DNA of 59,394 nucleotides from an uncultured Clostridium sp. GTDB taxonomy: Bacteria > Bacillota > Clostridia > TANB77 > CAG-508. Both the position numbers and the translations under genes were made by a program. The stretch spans positions 1 to 59,394 of the forward strand of contig CAMEUC010000001.1 of the NCBI GenBank assembly GCA_945937855.1, written 5' to 3'. Each line of letters opens with the position of its first letter. Within the stretch, counting starts at the first letter, position 1. Positions 37,996 to 47,044 of this stretch are shown here, piece after piece. The notes under the pieces are model-generated. The model searched no databases. It was not told the DNA's origin and worked only from the letters and a program-made list of their open reading frames with translations.

Positions 37996-39759
37996 TTAAA
38001 AATCAAAATTATCTATTTCATTTTTTGCTTCAATAATTTCGTAATCATCAACAATCATTTGATTTTTTGTTCTTCCTGCGAAGCTACTTATTCCTAATTT
38101 GCCAACAACAGTAATAGTATATTGTTTTTTAGGGTCATAATCTTTGCCATTTGCTATTCTTAAAATTTGTTCTTCACTCGAACATCTAAAAAACATAAAT
38201 TCTATTTTAGAATATGTATATTTTACAGTATCTGATTTTTTACCTAATACATCTAAATTCATTGGATAAAAAGGAATATTTTCTATAACAAATGTTGGTT
38301 CTTCTATTCCTTTTCCCCATAAATTTTTATATGTCTGTATTAAGAAGAAATCTGATGGTGCTATATCTGATATATTTGAAATAATAAAATCAACTATATG
38401 CTCACTTTGTAAAACTTCATTTCCATATATATCTCTAAAATATTGTTGAAGTTTTTCTTTATTAGATAAAGGGAAAGAGAATCCAGCAGCTTGTTGATGC
38501 CCTTGTGCAAATGGAACCAATCCACTCTTTATGATTGTATCTTTAAAATTTATATCTGGGAATCCATTGTTAACTCTTAATGAGCCACCTAAAATTCCTT
38601 TTTTTGTATTTTGTGTACCCATCATTACAGGTCTCTTATATTTTGAAGCTAAATTCATAGCTGTTAATCCTACTATCTCTGTATTAGAAACTAAATTTGT
38701 AACATCAATAATAAGTACTGGACAATTTAAGTCTTCCTCTGATATTGAATTTGATACATCTTCTAATAATTTTTGTTTTTCTTCATCTTGTGATTCTTTA
38801 TAACCCTGCATTATATTAATAATTTCTTTACAAATACCTTTCCTTGTTGATAAATCTTCTTCTGGAGAAATAAAACAAGTAAATAATTTTTCTTTTTCTT
38901 CAACTGTTCCTAGTCTTAATAATGCGTTAACTAATGGAGCAATCTTAAAAGAAACATCTATTGGATAGATATATCTTTCAAAATCTCCAGCTACATCTAC
39001 TCCAGTTTTTTTAACTAATATTTTTAAAAATGGATTCACTAAATTTTCTTGTAGGATTCCTTGTTGTATAAAATATCTTGTTTCGTAATCACTTGTATCC
39101 ATAACATCTGAGATGTTTCCTAATGCAACTAAATCTAAATAATCGTTTGCGTGGCTAGTAAAAAGTTCATCATCTATAGCTTGTAAAAATCTATAAACGA
39201 TTCCTACCCCAGAAAATGCTTTATTTTTATATTTCTCAGAGGTTTGATTGTTAATGATAATTGCATTTTCACTTTCTTTATCTACAATGTGATGGTCAAT
39301 TACTAAAACATCTATATCTGCATCTTTAAACTTTTTATGTTGTTCGAAATCATTACTTCCTCCATCTGGAGTTATAATTAATTTTGTATGTGGGTCAATT
39401 TCAATATCCTCAGAAAGACCGTGTCCCTTTCCACTATGCGTTACAATATTCCAATTTATTTTTGGTAAGTTTTCTTCTTTAGTTACAACTTGTAAATAGT
39501 TGTATAATGTTGCTGATGAACATATCCCATCAACATCTGGGTCAACAACTAATGAAATCATATCTTTATTTTTAATATGTTTCAATAAAGTTTGAACACC
39601 AATATCTATATTATTCAAATCAGAGTATGAATTTTGTTCTAAGTCTTCTTTATTGCTCTTCATAAACTCTTCAATGTTTGTTATTCCTCTGTTATTAAGA
39701 ACAGTTTGCATTAAATGATTAATATCATTTGCACTATTCTTGATTAATTCATATTTCAT
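37996..39759 (-). CDS. recJ: RecJ-like single-strand-specific exonuclease (DHH family)
   Basis: A 587-residue DHH phosphoesterase. Motif I is VDPDVDGICSSATL; the DHH motif is VLVIDHHIVDK; further metal ligands lie in ALGNISDVMDT; the DHHA1 GGG-like region is GHQQAAGFSFPL. It would digest ssDNA 5' to 3' in recombination or host DNA breakdown. Length fits RecJ. It starts 13 bases after the primase stop. Confidence 0.92.
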   Translation of the reverse strand: MKYELIKNSANDINHLMQTVLNNRGITNIEEFMKSNKEDLEQNSYSDLNNIDIGVQTLLKHIKNKDMISLVVDPDVDGICSSATLYNYLQVVTKEENLPKINWNIVTHSGKGHGLSEDIEIDPHTKLIITPDGGSNDFEQHKKFKDADIDVLVIDHHIVDKESENAIIINNQTSEKYKNKAFSGVGIVYRFLQAIDDELFTSHANDYLDLVALGNISDVMDTSDYETRYFIQQGILQENLVNPFLKILVKKTGVDVAGDFERYIYPIDVSFKIAPLVNALLRLGTVEEKEKLFTCFISPEEDLSTRKGICKEIINIMQGYKESQDEEKQKLLEDVSNSISEEDLNCPVLIIDVTNLVSNTEIVGLTAMNLASKYKRPVMMGTQNTKKGILGGSLRVNNGFPDINFKDTIIKSGLVPFAQGHQQAAGFSFPLSNKEKLQQYFRDIYGNEVLQSEHIVDFIISNISDIAPSDFFLIQTYKNLWGKGIEEPTFVIENIPFYPMNLDVLGKKSDTVKYTYSKIEFMFFRCSSEEQILRIANGKDYDPKKQYTITVVGKLGISSFAGRTKNQMIVDDYEIIEAKNEIDNFDF

Positions 39760-39772
39760 TATATTTTACTCC

Positions 39773-40796
39773 TTATAATAAGATTTTACGCGTTTTATAA
39801 AGTTCTTCCCATTTTTTAGGATTATCCATTGGGCTTTCTTTTTCATTAAGGATGTTATTTGTATCTAAAATATATTCTACTTGTCTAAAAGGAGATATTT
39901 TTTTTCCCTCTTTAATAACTTCTTCTTCTAAAATATCTTTATCATAAGCAATAATTACTTTATTTGCTCCAGTCTGTGCAATTAATGTAATTTGCCAATC
40001 ACTTAAACAATGTCCTCCAACTCCTACTGCATTTTTAAATCCCATATCCCATAATTGCATTACACCTTTCTCGCTTTCACAAACAATAATTTCATTTTGC
40101 TCTTGAATATATGGTAAAGTTTTATATAAACCATATAATATTTTACTTTTTGCACATTGGTGTAAGTATATATATTTGGGATTATATTCATCTACCACAT
40201 CCCAAACTCGACGACCTTTTACTCCTACCAATCTGCCCAATTCATCTCTTATTGGAATAGTTACCCTATGAGAAAATACATCTATCCCAAGTCCGAAATT
40301 CTGTTTGTGTTCCACGTGAAATGTTATCTTTTAGGAACTCTGTATTATTCCAATCAAGATAGCCTTTTAATACTTCTTCACTAATTGGCTTTAATGTTTC
40401 GTCTAATTCTCCACGTTTAGTTTTTAGTAATGTAAGAACCTTGTTTTGATAACTAATTGAAGTATCAATAATTTGTTCTTCTCCATAGTAATCTAATCCA
40501 AAAAGTTCACAAAGCCAATTTATAGATTCTGTAAAGAAACATTGTTTAACAAAAGTAACTAATGAAATAATATCAGATATTCCATAAGCATCTTTAATAT
40601 CTCTTGTATAAGCAATTACTCCTAGAAAAGAATCGTTATAGACTGTTGTTGAATTAGGATTATCTCCATCTGGCATACCGCAAGTTATATATTCTTCTCC
40701 ACTATGCCATTTGATATGGTGCATCCCAAGTTGTTCTAAAACATATTCAACTTTATTATTATTAAAGATATATTCTTTAATTGTTTTTGCTTCCAT
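39773..40796 (-). CDS. dnaG: DnaG-type primase, read through a +1 frameshift at CGG
   Basis: About 340 residues when frameshifted. The first part holds a degenerate CHC2-type zinc site (MHHIKWHSGEEYITC). The 0 frame reaches GAA TTT CGG ACT and soon stops; skipping C40295 gives TEFGLGIDVFSHRVT and the TOPRIM catalytic domain, with EIIVCESEKG (motif Glu) and VIIAYDKD (DxD). So primers for the replication fork can only be made from shifted product. The gene lies next to DnaB helicase and ahead of RecJ. The 0-frame product is 176 residues. Confidence 0.9.
40292..40298 (-). other. +1 recoding site TTT-C-GGA (primase)
   Basis: TTT CGG ACT in the 0 frame leads to TAG after eight codons; skipping C at 40295 gives TTT GGA CTT and the TOPRIM part of primase. 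Confidence 0.92.
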
Positions 40797-40816
40797 AACT
40801 TCTCCTTTCTAAAATA

Positions 40817-42607
40817 TTAAGATTCTGTATTGTCATCTGGTTCCCAAGATGAAACACTAGTTTCAGTTCTTGTACCATCTTCATTTTGCTTTATTTCTTG
40901 TTTTTTTCTTTTCCCATCAACATTCATAGCTAAATTAACTCTACCTTCTTCTGTCCATACATTTGTATCAAGATTTAGTGAAAATAATAAATCTGGTTTA
41001 CTTCCTGCTCTGTTTTTGTCTATTCTACAAACATAATATCTTGTATTATTATCTAAACTATGAAGCTCTTCTTTTGCTGGATGGTCATTAACAGATTTCC
41101 AATATTTATAATTTTTATAGTCAGAAACAGCAATTTCTCTAAATAGGCATAAAGCATCTAAAACGTGTTTAATTTGTTTAGAGTTTGCTATATTATTTGA
41201 AGTAAGTTCTAATGGTTGACACAAAGCTGCATCATCTGTTAATTGGATATTTGCCCCAATAAATATATTTTTCTTCTTTGCAATCTCAGAAAGTATTGTA
41301 GCTGTTTTTTTCATTGCTGCCCAATCACCCATTGCATCTTTATCACTTTTAAATGTATCATAAAAAACATAATCAATTCCTTCTGATAAACAAGTATTTT
41401 CTATAATTTGTTTTAAATCATTATCAGAATAATCACTACCTGTCTCAATAATATATATGTGTTTTGACATTTTTGTATCTATCCATTGCGCTATTTTTCT
41501 AACATTCCTAAATTGAGATGACATTGTTTCAACTCTTTTTTCGTATTCCTGAGCAGTTTCAACGTGCTCACCATCTGAATTTACAATATGTGTAACTTCA
41601 TTATTAATTACTCCATTTTCTCCTTCAAATTGTGGGTCAACTTTATATGTTCCATTTTGCAAAGCATTCTGCCTTAATTCCATTTGTATTCCGTGTAATT
41701 TTTGTATGTCTGGATTGTTTATTGATGTAGTAATTAAACAAGCTCTCATTTCATCTTCTGTCATTTCGTTTGATATAATTAAAACTTTTTTATCTTGAAC
41801 AAATGCTAAATTACTAATAAGTCTCATTAAAAATCTACTTTTTCCTGCATTTGATAACATACCCCAAGCCATAAATTGACCTTTACGAATACCTTGAAAA
41901 ACTTGAGTCATAAGCGGAAATGCAAAAGGCAAACCTTGTTCTGGAAATTGTAATTTATCAACTACAAAATCATCACAACAACTTGTTAAATCTTTCATTT
42001 CTTCTGTGTTTGCTAATTGTGTATATACTTTGTTTACAGTTTGAGACATTATCATTAAAATATCTCTTGGTTTCATTGTTTTAAAGCTTTTCCATTGAAC
42101 TATTTTTTCTGCTTGAGATTTCAATCCCATTCTCCAATATTCTCTAACTAAAGAATAATTTTTTACAGAATTATAATAATTATCAATGTTTTTTGTGGAA
42201 TCATTTTCTTCTGCCATCTTTATAACAAATTTTACCCAATTATAACCCCCATATTTTTGATATTCTCTCATCCTTTCAGCATTATCTGCCATATAAGCAT
42301 TAACAGTATATTCTGATATTTTCCAATTATTTATTTTTCCCATTTCTACAAGAGTATTATAGAAGAATCTATTGGCGTCTGTAGTAAAATCCCATTTTGG
42401 TCTCATTGATTCTTCAAATCTTTTTATAATTTTTGGATTAAGATATGCAGAACCAATAAACGTTAATTCTGTAAACATAGACCTTAGTCGTTCTGGCATA
42501 CCAACTAATGATTTGTCTACATCTATTTCATTCATTGAAATAAACTGGTCAACAGTTTCTTCATTATACCCAATTATTTCAATATCTTCAATGTTGTCAA
42601 ATTCCAA
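40817..42607 (-). CDS. dnaB: DnaB-like replicative helicase
   Basis: A 596-residue hexameric helicase. The N-terminal domain binds primase; the RecA-like domain starts near residue 230 with a Walker-A-type GMLSNAGKS and Walker B in DYVFYDTFKSD. The C terminus is acidic (SWEPDDNTES). The start is TTG 42607 because AAAAGGAGG lies 8 bases upstream and no ATG is well placed. Next to the primase gene, as expected for a primosome. Confidence 0.9.
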   Translation of the reverse strand: MEFDNIEDIEIIGYNEETVDQFISMNEIDVDKSLVGMPERLRSMFTELTFIGSAYLNPKIIKRFEESMRPKWDFTTDANRFFYNTLVEMGKINNWKISEYTVNAYMADNAERMREYQKYGGYNWVKFVIKMAEENDSTKNIDNYYNSVKNYSLVREYWRMGLKSQAEKIVQWKSFKTMKPRDILMIMSQTVNKVYTQLANTEEMKDLTSCCDDFVVDKLQFPEQGLPFAFPLMTQVFQGIRKGQFMAWGMLSNAGKSRFLMRLISNLAFVQDKKVLIISNEMTEDEMRACLITTSINNPDIQKLHGIQMELRQNALQNGTYKVDPQFEGENGVINNEVTHIVNSDGEHVETAQEYEKRVETMSSQFRNVRKIAQWIDTKMSKHIYIIETGSDYSDNDLKQIIENTCLSEGIDYVFYDTFKSDKDAMGDWAAMKKTATILSEIAKKKNIFIGANIQLTDDAALCQPLELTSNNIANSKQIKHVLDALCLFREIAVSDYKNYKYWKSVNDHPAKEELHSLDNNTRYYVCRIDKNRAGSKPDLLFSLNLDTNVWTEEGRVNLAMNVDGKRKKQEIKQNEDGTRTETSVSSWEPDDNTES

Positions 42608-42622
42608 ATTAGATTCCTCCTT

Positions 42623-43387
42623 TTATTCTAAATCAGTTAGAAGTTCTTCTTCTACAAATTTCTTCATTAATTCTATTTTTTCAAACTCTTCTCTACTTTC
42701 TTTTTGACGTTGTTTATCAACACCTTGAAGAACTTGTGAAAAATCTCTAAGTGTCTCTCCACCATCTATTTTATTATTGTTTATTTGATTATACATAACC
42801 TCTCTTCTTTTGACATAATCTTCTAAATTATTTATTACTATTGCAATATCATAAAAAATTCTTGATAATGGATTTACATACCCATCTTTTTTATTTTTAC
42901 TGTAATATGCTTTATCTAATTCTTTTCTATAATATAATAACATATCTTTTAATTGGAAATATGGAATTTGAACATTTTGTATCCCTCCATAATCTTCTCC
43001 ACTATTTAAACTATCAACCATAGTATTTAGTTTCTTTGTCACACTTTTTAATCCATAATATCCATAAAAGTAATTAAATAATTCTTCTCTATCTTTCTTT
43101 GTTGCTTTTCTAGTTACTAACTTATCTTTTGTTAATGTTCCTTTTTTCAAATTTTTAGATATATGGACATTATGTCTTCTTTCAGCGTCTTCCATTAATT
43201 CTGTAATTTCATTTTTAGGTAATTTCTTTTTATTATAATAATCAATTAAACATAAATAGTGAAAGTGTTTTCCTCCGCCACCCTTTGGAATAAATGGGTA
43301 TCCCATTTCAGGAGTAGTATATTTCTTTTTTTCATCACGTTCTATCTCTTTTTTGCAATAATCACATATCCAATATTCTACGTGCAT
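42623..43387 (-). CDS. Hypothetical zinc-binding protein, possible helicase accessory factor
   Basis: A 254-residue protein. N-terminal zinc ligands are CDYCKKEIERD and HFHYLC. The rest is helical with Lys/Glu-rich coils. It precedes the DnaB gene, where helicase loaders often lie, but no ATPase motif is seen, so the loader role is inference only. The ribosome site is AAAAGGAGG with TTTTTTAGA just before it. Confidence 0.65.
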   Translation of the reverse strand: MHVEYWICDYCKKEIERDEKKKYTTPEMGYPFIPKGGGGKHFHYLCLIDYYNKKKLPKNEITELMEDAERRHNVHISKNLKKGTLTKDKLVTRKATKKDREELFNYFYGYYGLKSVTKKLNTMVDSLNSGEDYGGIQNVQIPYFQLKDMLLYYRKELDKAYYSKNKKDGYVNPLSRIFYDIAIVINNLEDYVKRREVMYNQINNNKIDGGETLRDFSQVLQGVDKQRQKESREEFEKIELMKKFVEEELLTDLE

Positions 43388-43408
43388 ATTCTCCTCCTTT
43401 TATCTAAA

Positions 43409-43440
43409 AAATAAGACATACGTTTTTGTATGCCTTATTT
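43409..43440 (-). terminator. Terminator between RecA-like and helicase-side genes
   Basis: A 13-bp stem with one G-U pair (AAATAAGGCATAC arm) is followed by TTTTTTAGATA in the - strand transcript. It lies just after the RecA-like gene stop. Confidence 0.75.
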
Positions 43441-43447
43441 AAAAAGA

Positions 43448-44647
43448 TTATAATGTTATCCCTAGGTTTTCTGCCCAAGCAACGATTGCATCTCTAACTT
43501 CTTTTAAGGCTGCCTTATCTGTGTACTTCATAGGATTTTTTTCTTTAAATCCTTTTTCTGCATATAATTCACCTAATTTTTTAGTAAGTGTTTTATCTGC
43601 ATTTGCTTTTATACTTTTAATGTAATCTCCAACTTCTGTTTTTAATGCGTCTAAATCTGTGTCATAATCACTTACGTCTAATACAGATTCTCCAACTGTT
43701 GCAACTGTTTTCTTTTCTTGATATTTAATTTCTTGAGCAACACTTTCAGCTATTGAATTCTTAACTAAAAACTCTTGCTTATCTTTGTTCCCAGAAATAA
43801 TTACTTGCCAATCCATTAAAGAAGGATTTATAATAATTTCATTTTGTTCTTTAACTCTTGTTCTGTCTTTATTTTCTACTTGTGCACAAATTTCTCCGTC
43901 ATCATTTAAAAATGTATGTAGAACTGTTTTTACATTGTAATCAACTTGTTTGAATCCTTGTGGTAACACTCTACCAGTTTTAACACTAACAAATTGTCCT
44001 TCATCATTTTTTTCACTTCTTGTTTCTTCAGCTTCTCTTGTTGTAACTACAAAGTGTTTTCCAGAAGCCATTAAATCAAGTATTAATTCCTTTCCTCTTA
44101 GTGCCAAAGATTGATAGTCTTTTATTTCCATTCCAGCACCTTCAATAGCAACTACTTTTTCAGCTCCTGACATTTGTTTCTTTTGAGCTCTAACTGCTGC
44201 TCTTTTCTTAGAAAATTGATTTAAAGCATCTATACAAGAATCATATAATACTGTTAATGAATCAACTACTATTGCATCTGGTACAAATACTGAACCGTCT
44301 TCATTTTCTAAACTAAAGTTTGTATTACTTTGTGAATCGAATAGCATAATAGGTTTATTTGCATTACAATCTTTGGCTTGTTTGATTATCTCTTTAACTT
44401 CTTCTAATGATGTTGAATAAACAACATAAATGTTACTTACGTCAATTCCTTCAGCAGCTTTATAGTTTAATAAATCATCTATTGAACCATTTTCTGTATC
44501 TATATATAATACTTTCATTGGTTCTCCTGCTTCATTTTTCATATCTCCAAGTTGAGCAGCTAAACTTGATTTCCAAGTTCCTTTATCTCCATATATTAAG
44601 AAACCTAATTTAGATTGGATTTGACCTCCACGTCTTGCTTGTGCCAT
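43448..44647 (-). CDS. RecA/Sak4-like ATPase
   Basis: A 399-residue P-loop ATPase. Walker A is IYGDKGTWKSSLA; the Walker B region is DAIVVDSLTVLYDS. Text such as ARRGGQIQSKLGFLIYGD and VLYIDTENGSIDDL fits the Sak4/RecA-like recombinase group of phages, which pairs ssDNA in recombination. It follows the SSB-like gene. The C-terminal 60 residues are a helical extension. Confidence 0.82.
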   Translation of the reverse strand: MAQARRGGQIQSKLGFLIYGDKGTWKSSLAAQLGDMKNEAGEPMKVLYIDTENGSIDDLLNYKAAEGIDVSNIYVVYSTSLEEVKEIIKQAKDCNANKPIMLFDSQSNTNFSLENEDGSVFVPDAIVVDSLTVLYDSCIDALNQFSKKRAAVRAQKKQMSGAEKVVAIEGAGMEIKDYQSLALRGKELILDLMASGKHFVVTTREAEETRSEKNDEGQFVSVKTGRVLPQGFKQVDYNVKTVLHTFLNDDGEICAQVENKDRTRVKEQNEIIINPSLMDWQVIISGNKDKQEFLVKNSIAESVAQEIKYQEKKTVATVGESVLDVSDYDTDLDALKTEVGDYIKSIKANADKTLTKKLGELYAEKGFKEKNPMKYTDKAALKEVRDAIVAWAENLGITL

Positions 44648-44687
44648 ACTCTAATACCTTCCTTTTCTATTTTCTAAAATTTATTTT

Positions 44688-44715
44688 ACTTATAGGACAT
44701 TTCTGTCCTATAAGT
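44688..44715 (-). terminator. Hairpin between SSB-like and RecA-like genes
   Basis: A perfect 12-bp stem (ACTTATAGGACA with TGTCCTATAAGT) is capped by a GAAA tetraloop in the - strand RNA. The exit is AAAATAAATTTT rather than a U-run, so it may be a processing or stability element rather than a strong terminator. Confidence 0.6.
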
Positions 44716-44721
44716 ATTTAA

Positions 44722-45807
44722 TTAAAATGCGAAATCATCTACACTTGTTGTTTCTGCTTCAGCAGTATTAGTAGATTCTCCAAATTCTTGTCTTGCTCTA
44801 ATAAATTGATTAATGAACTTTTGAACGTTTTCTTCTGTATATTCAATTCCATTATCAAATTGTGGAACACCATCTTTTGTTTCAATACCATTAATTAGGA
44901 ATTCTCTTACAAAACTTCCTCCAGTATTTCTTTGCATTGGGTTCTTTTCAACTTTAACTTTTACACCCATTATTTCAACGTATTCATCAACTTCTTCTTC
45001 TTTAGCAGCTCCATTTACTAATGTACCAAATACTGTCATAGAAACATATTTATTTGCATTTTTCATAACTTGTAATAAACTAGCATAATTTTGATATACT
45101 TTATCTCTCATAATAAAGTCTTGTCTTCCCATTCTTTGATTTCCTATAATTAAACCAGTAATTGTTGCTTCATTTGTTCCAGAGATTTCTATTTCATCTA
45201 CTAGTAATTTTTGTGTAAAGTTTGCAGTTTCTTTAAAACCTTCTTTAGTGAAATCTACATCTTCTGATGTGTGGTAAATTCTTGTAGGAACTAATCTTAC
45301 AGCTGTTCCAGAATTTCCATTTTGCATTGTATAATCTTCAATTTGAATATTTCCAAAAATATGAACTGAATCTCCAACTTTGAATTCATTAAGTATTTCA
45401 GGGATTGCATCAAATGTTAACATATGAGCTGTTGCTCTTCTTTCGTTACCTTTATCGTCTGTTACTTTTCCTTTATGGAAAGAAACTCTATCTATTGGTT
45501 GATATCCTTCCATATTAAATTTTAATCTATCATTCCACTTTACTTCTTTAATGTCATTTTTTCTATTTCCATCTTTGTCAACTTCTGTTTTACTAAAGTA
45601 AACTTTTTCTGCTTGATAAGCTCTTAATTGAAGTCTATGAGAATGTCCTTCTGCTGTGTCTATATTAAATACTATACTTCTCATAGCATTACCTTTTTTT
45701 GTTTTACTATCAACTTCTTGATTTTTGTCGAAATTTGTAATGATTCCTTCAAAATCAAAAGTACCTCTTGTAACGTTGATTTCTTGTTTTGCAACTTCTT
45801 CTGCCAT
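44722..45807 (-). CDS. SSB-like single-stranded DNA-binding protein
   Basis: A 361-residue protein with beta-rich segments (GTFDFEGIITNFDKN, HIFGNIQIEDYTMQNGN) that look like OB folds, one or two. The acidic C terminus ends VDDFAF, like the protein-docking tip of SSB (DDDIPF-type). It is longer than host SSB (about 170). It lies between Gp157/sigma genes and the RecA-like gene. The role is inferred from fold-like text, tip and context. Confidence 0.68.
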   Translation of the reverse strand: MAEEVAKQEINVTRGTFDFEGIITNFDKNQEVDSKTKKGNAMRSIVFNIDTAEGHSHRLQLRAYQAEKVYFSKTEVDKDGNRKNDIKEVKWNDRLKFNMEGYQPIDRVSFHKGKVTDDKGNERRATAHMLTFDAIPEILNEFKVGDSVHIFGNIQIEDYTMQNGNSGTAVRLVPTRIYHTSEDVDFTKEGFKETANFTQKLLVDEIEISGTNEATITGLIIGNQRMGRQDFIMRDKVYQNYASLLQVMKNANKYVSMTVFGTLVNGAAKEEEVDEYVEIMGVKVKVEKNPMQRNTGGSFVREFLINGIETKDGVPQFDNGIEYTEENVQKFINQFIRARQEFGESTNTAEAETTSVDDFAF

Positions 45808-45822
45808 ATTCTAAAATCCTCC

Positions 45823-46341
45823 TTAATTATTTAAAATATCTTTTATTAAATCTTTATATTTATTAATAACATTAGAAACTTTTTTTGTCGAACAGTTATT
45901 CAGTTCGGCGCATTTCTTTAAAGAATATTCTTTATAAAGTCTATCTTTTAAAATATTCTCTTCTTTCATTGGTATTTTTTTATTCACAACTTTTAACCTA
46001 TTATTTAATTCTTGTATTAAATCAAATTGAAAATATTCATCTAATTCATAAGAAGTGTCAGATAATATTGGGCTGCTATCTATATCTTCATTCTTTAATG
46101 AATTAAATTCTTTTTTCAAATAATTTAAACAAAATCCATAGATATATTTGTAAGCAAATGTTGAAAATTGTATATTTAAGTTATCATCATACTTTTCTAA
46201 GGCAGATAATAAACCTACATAACCTTCTTGAAATAAATCTTCTTCTAAACCATTATAGTAATACTTATCATTGGTTTTTGCTAATAATTTGTGTACAATA
46301 GACCAAATTAGTTTATCATATTGACTTGATTCTTGTTGCAT
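45823..46341 (-). CDS. Sigma-70-family-like factor
   Basis: A 172-residue protein resembling the sigma region 2 group: LFQEGYVGLLSALEKYDDNL, then FSTFAYKYIYGFCLNYLKKE, followed by a region-4-like helix-turn-helix (YSLKKCAELNNCSTKKVSN). ATG 46341 has AGGTGA just upstream; it overlaps the stop of Gp157. It could direct polymerase to late + strand promoters. It is shorter than primary sigma and lacks region 1. A switch role is inference. Confidence 0.82.
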   Translation of the reverse strand: MQQESSQYDKLIWSIVHKLLAKTNDKYYYNGLEEDLFQEGYVGLLSALEKYDDNLNIQFSTFAYKYIYGFCLNYLKKEFNSLKNEDIDSSPILSDTSYELDEYFQFDLIQELNNRLKVVNKKIPMKEENILKDRLYKEYSLKKCAELNNCSTKKVSNVINKYKDLIKDILNN

Positions 46342-46342
46342 T

Positions 46343-46894
46343 TTACTCACCTGCTTCAGCAATATAATCTTTACTTTCTTGACCTAATCTGAATGCTACT
46401 CTTGCTGGAGATGAAATTATATCTACTCCTTCAAATTTTTCACCAGCTTTAATAGCTTTTTTAATATCACTCTTTTTAACTTCTTTAGAAATTTTTAAAT
46501 ATTGTTCTGGAATCTTTTCATAATCAATATTTTCTGACACTTCTACTGATTCTGTCATACTATCTAAAGCTAAAGTAATATTACCTAATGGAGTTTCAAT
46601 TTTTTTACATTTCAATGTTCTCATATTTTCTGTTAGCCTATCTTTTAGTCTTTCAATTTTTGCTTCTTTAGATGATTTAATAATTTGAAGTCTTTTTATT
46701 TCATTTTTAAGAGATTCAATATCTGCCATTTCACTGATATAATATTTTACAATATCCTTACTTTGAGCACTAATTGCACTTCTCAATCTATTTTTTAAAT
46801 CTTCGACTTCCCAATCTTCTAATACATCTCTGTCGATTAAATCAATAAGGTTTTCGAAATCTTGAGAAACTTTATATAATGTAAAATCACTCAT
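46343..46894 (-). CDS. Siphovirus Gp157-like protein
   Basis: A 183-residue coiled-coil protein matching the Sipho_Gp157 group: MSDFTLYKVSQDFENL start, a long coil, then SVEVSENIDYEKIPEQYL and VKKSDIKKAIKAGEKF with a FEGVDIIS end. The group is common next to recombination genes in low-GC phages, and some members were linked to phage resistance. It is the first gene after a promoter with operator. Confidence 0.86.
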   Translation of the reverse strand: MSDFTLYKVSQDFENLIDLIDRDVLEDWEVEDLKNRLRSAISAQSKDIVKYYISEMADIESLKNEIKRLQIIKSSKEAKIERLKDRLTENMRTLKCKKIETPLGNITLALDSMTESVEVSENIDYEKIPEQYLKISKEVKKSDIKKAIKAGEKFEGVDIISSPARVAFRLGQESKDYIAEAGE

Positions 46895-46930
46895 TCTTTC
46901 TTCCCTCCTTTTCTAAAAGTTTACATAAGT

Positions 46931-46946
46931 TGACAACTATTTGTCA
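46931..46946 (-). promoter_or_regulatory. Operator-like palindrome (leader of Gp157 operon)
   Basis: TGACAACTATTTGTCA lies 73 bp from the copy overlapping the promoter's -35 box, allowing two bound proteins to interact by looping. Confidence 0.7.
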
Positions 46947-46991
46947 TTTTTTTGTTTTAAAAACTCATAATATTTTTCTGAGCCTATATAT

Positions 46992-47020
46992 ATTATAACA
47001 TACTGACAAATAGTTGTCAA
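46992..47020 (-). promoter_or_regulatory. Consensus promoter with overlapping operator (recombination operon)
   Basis: TTGACA and TATAAT are exact with 17 bp between. TGACAAATAGTTGTCA (47004-47019) overlaps the -35 box. Confidence 0.9.
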
Positions 47021-47044
47021 GTTAGGTGGAAATGCAGACAAATG

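Noticed and set aside
9387..40796. Sequencing or assembly errors as the cause of the seven split genes
   Set aside because: Errors cluster at homopolymers and would vary; here the extra base is always the C of an in-frame CGG, never in a run, and CGG is absent elsewhere.
19135..40796. Introns, inteins or gene fission at the split genes
   Set aside because: The junction differs by exactly one base with no inserted sequence, and the downstream parts lack ribosome sites of their own.
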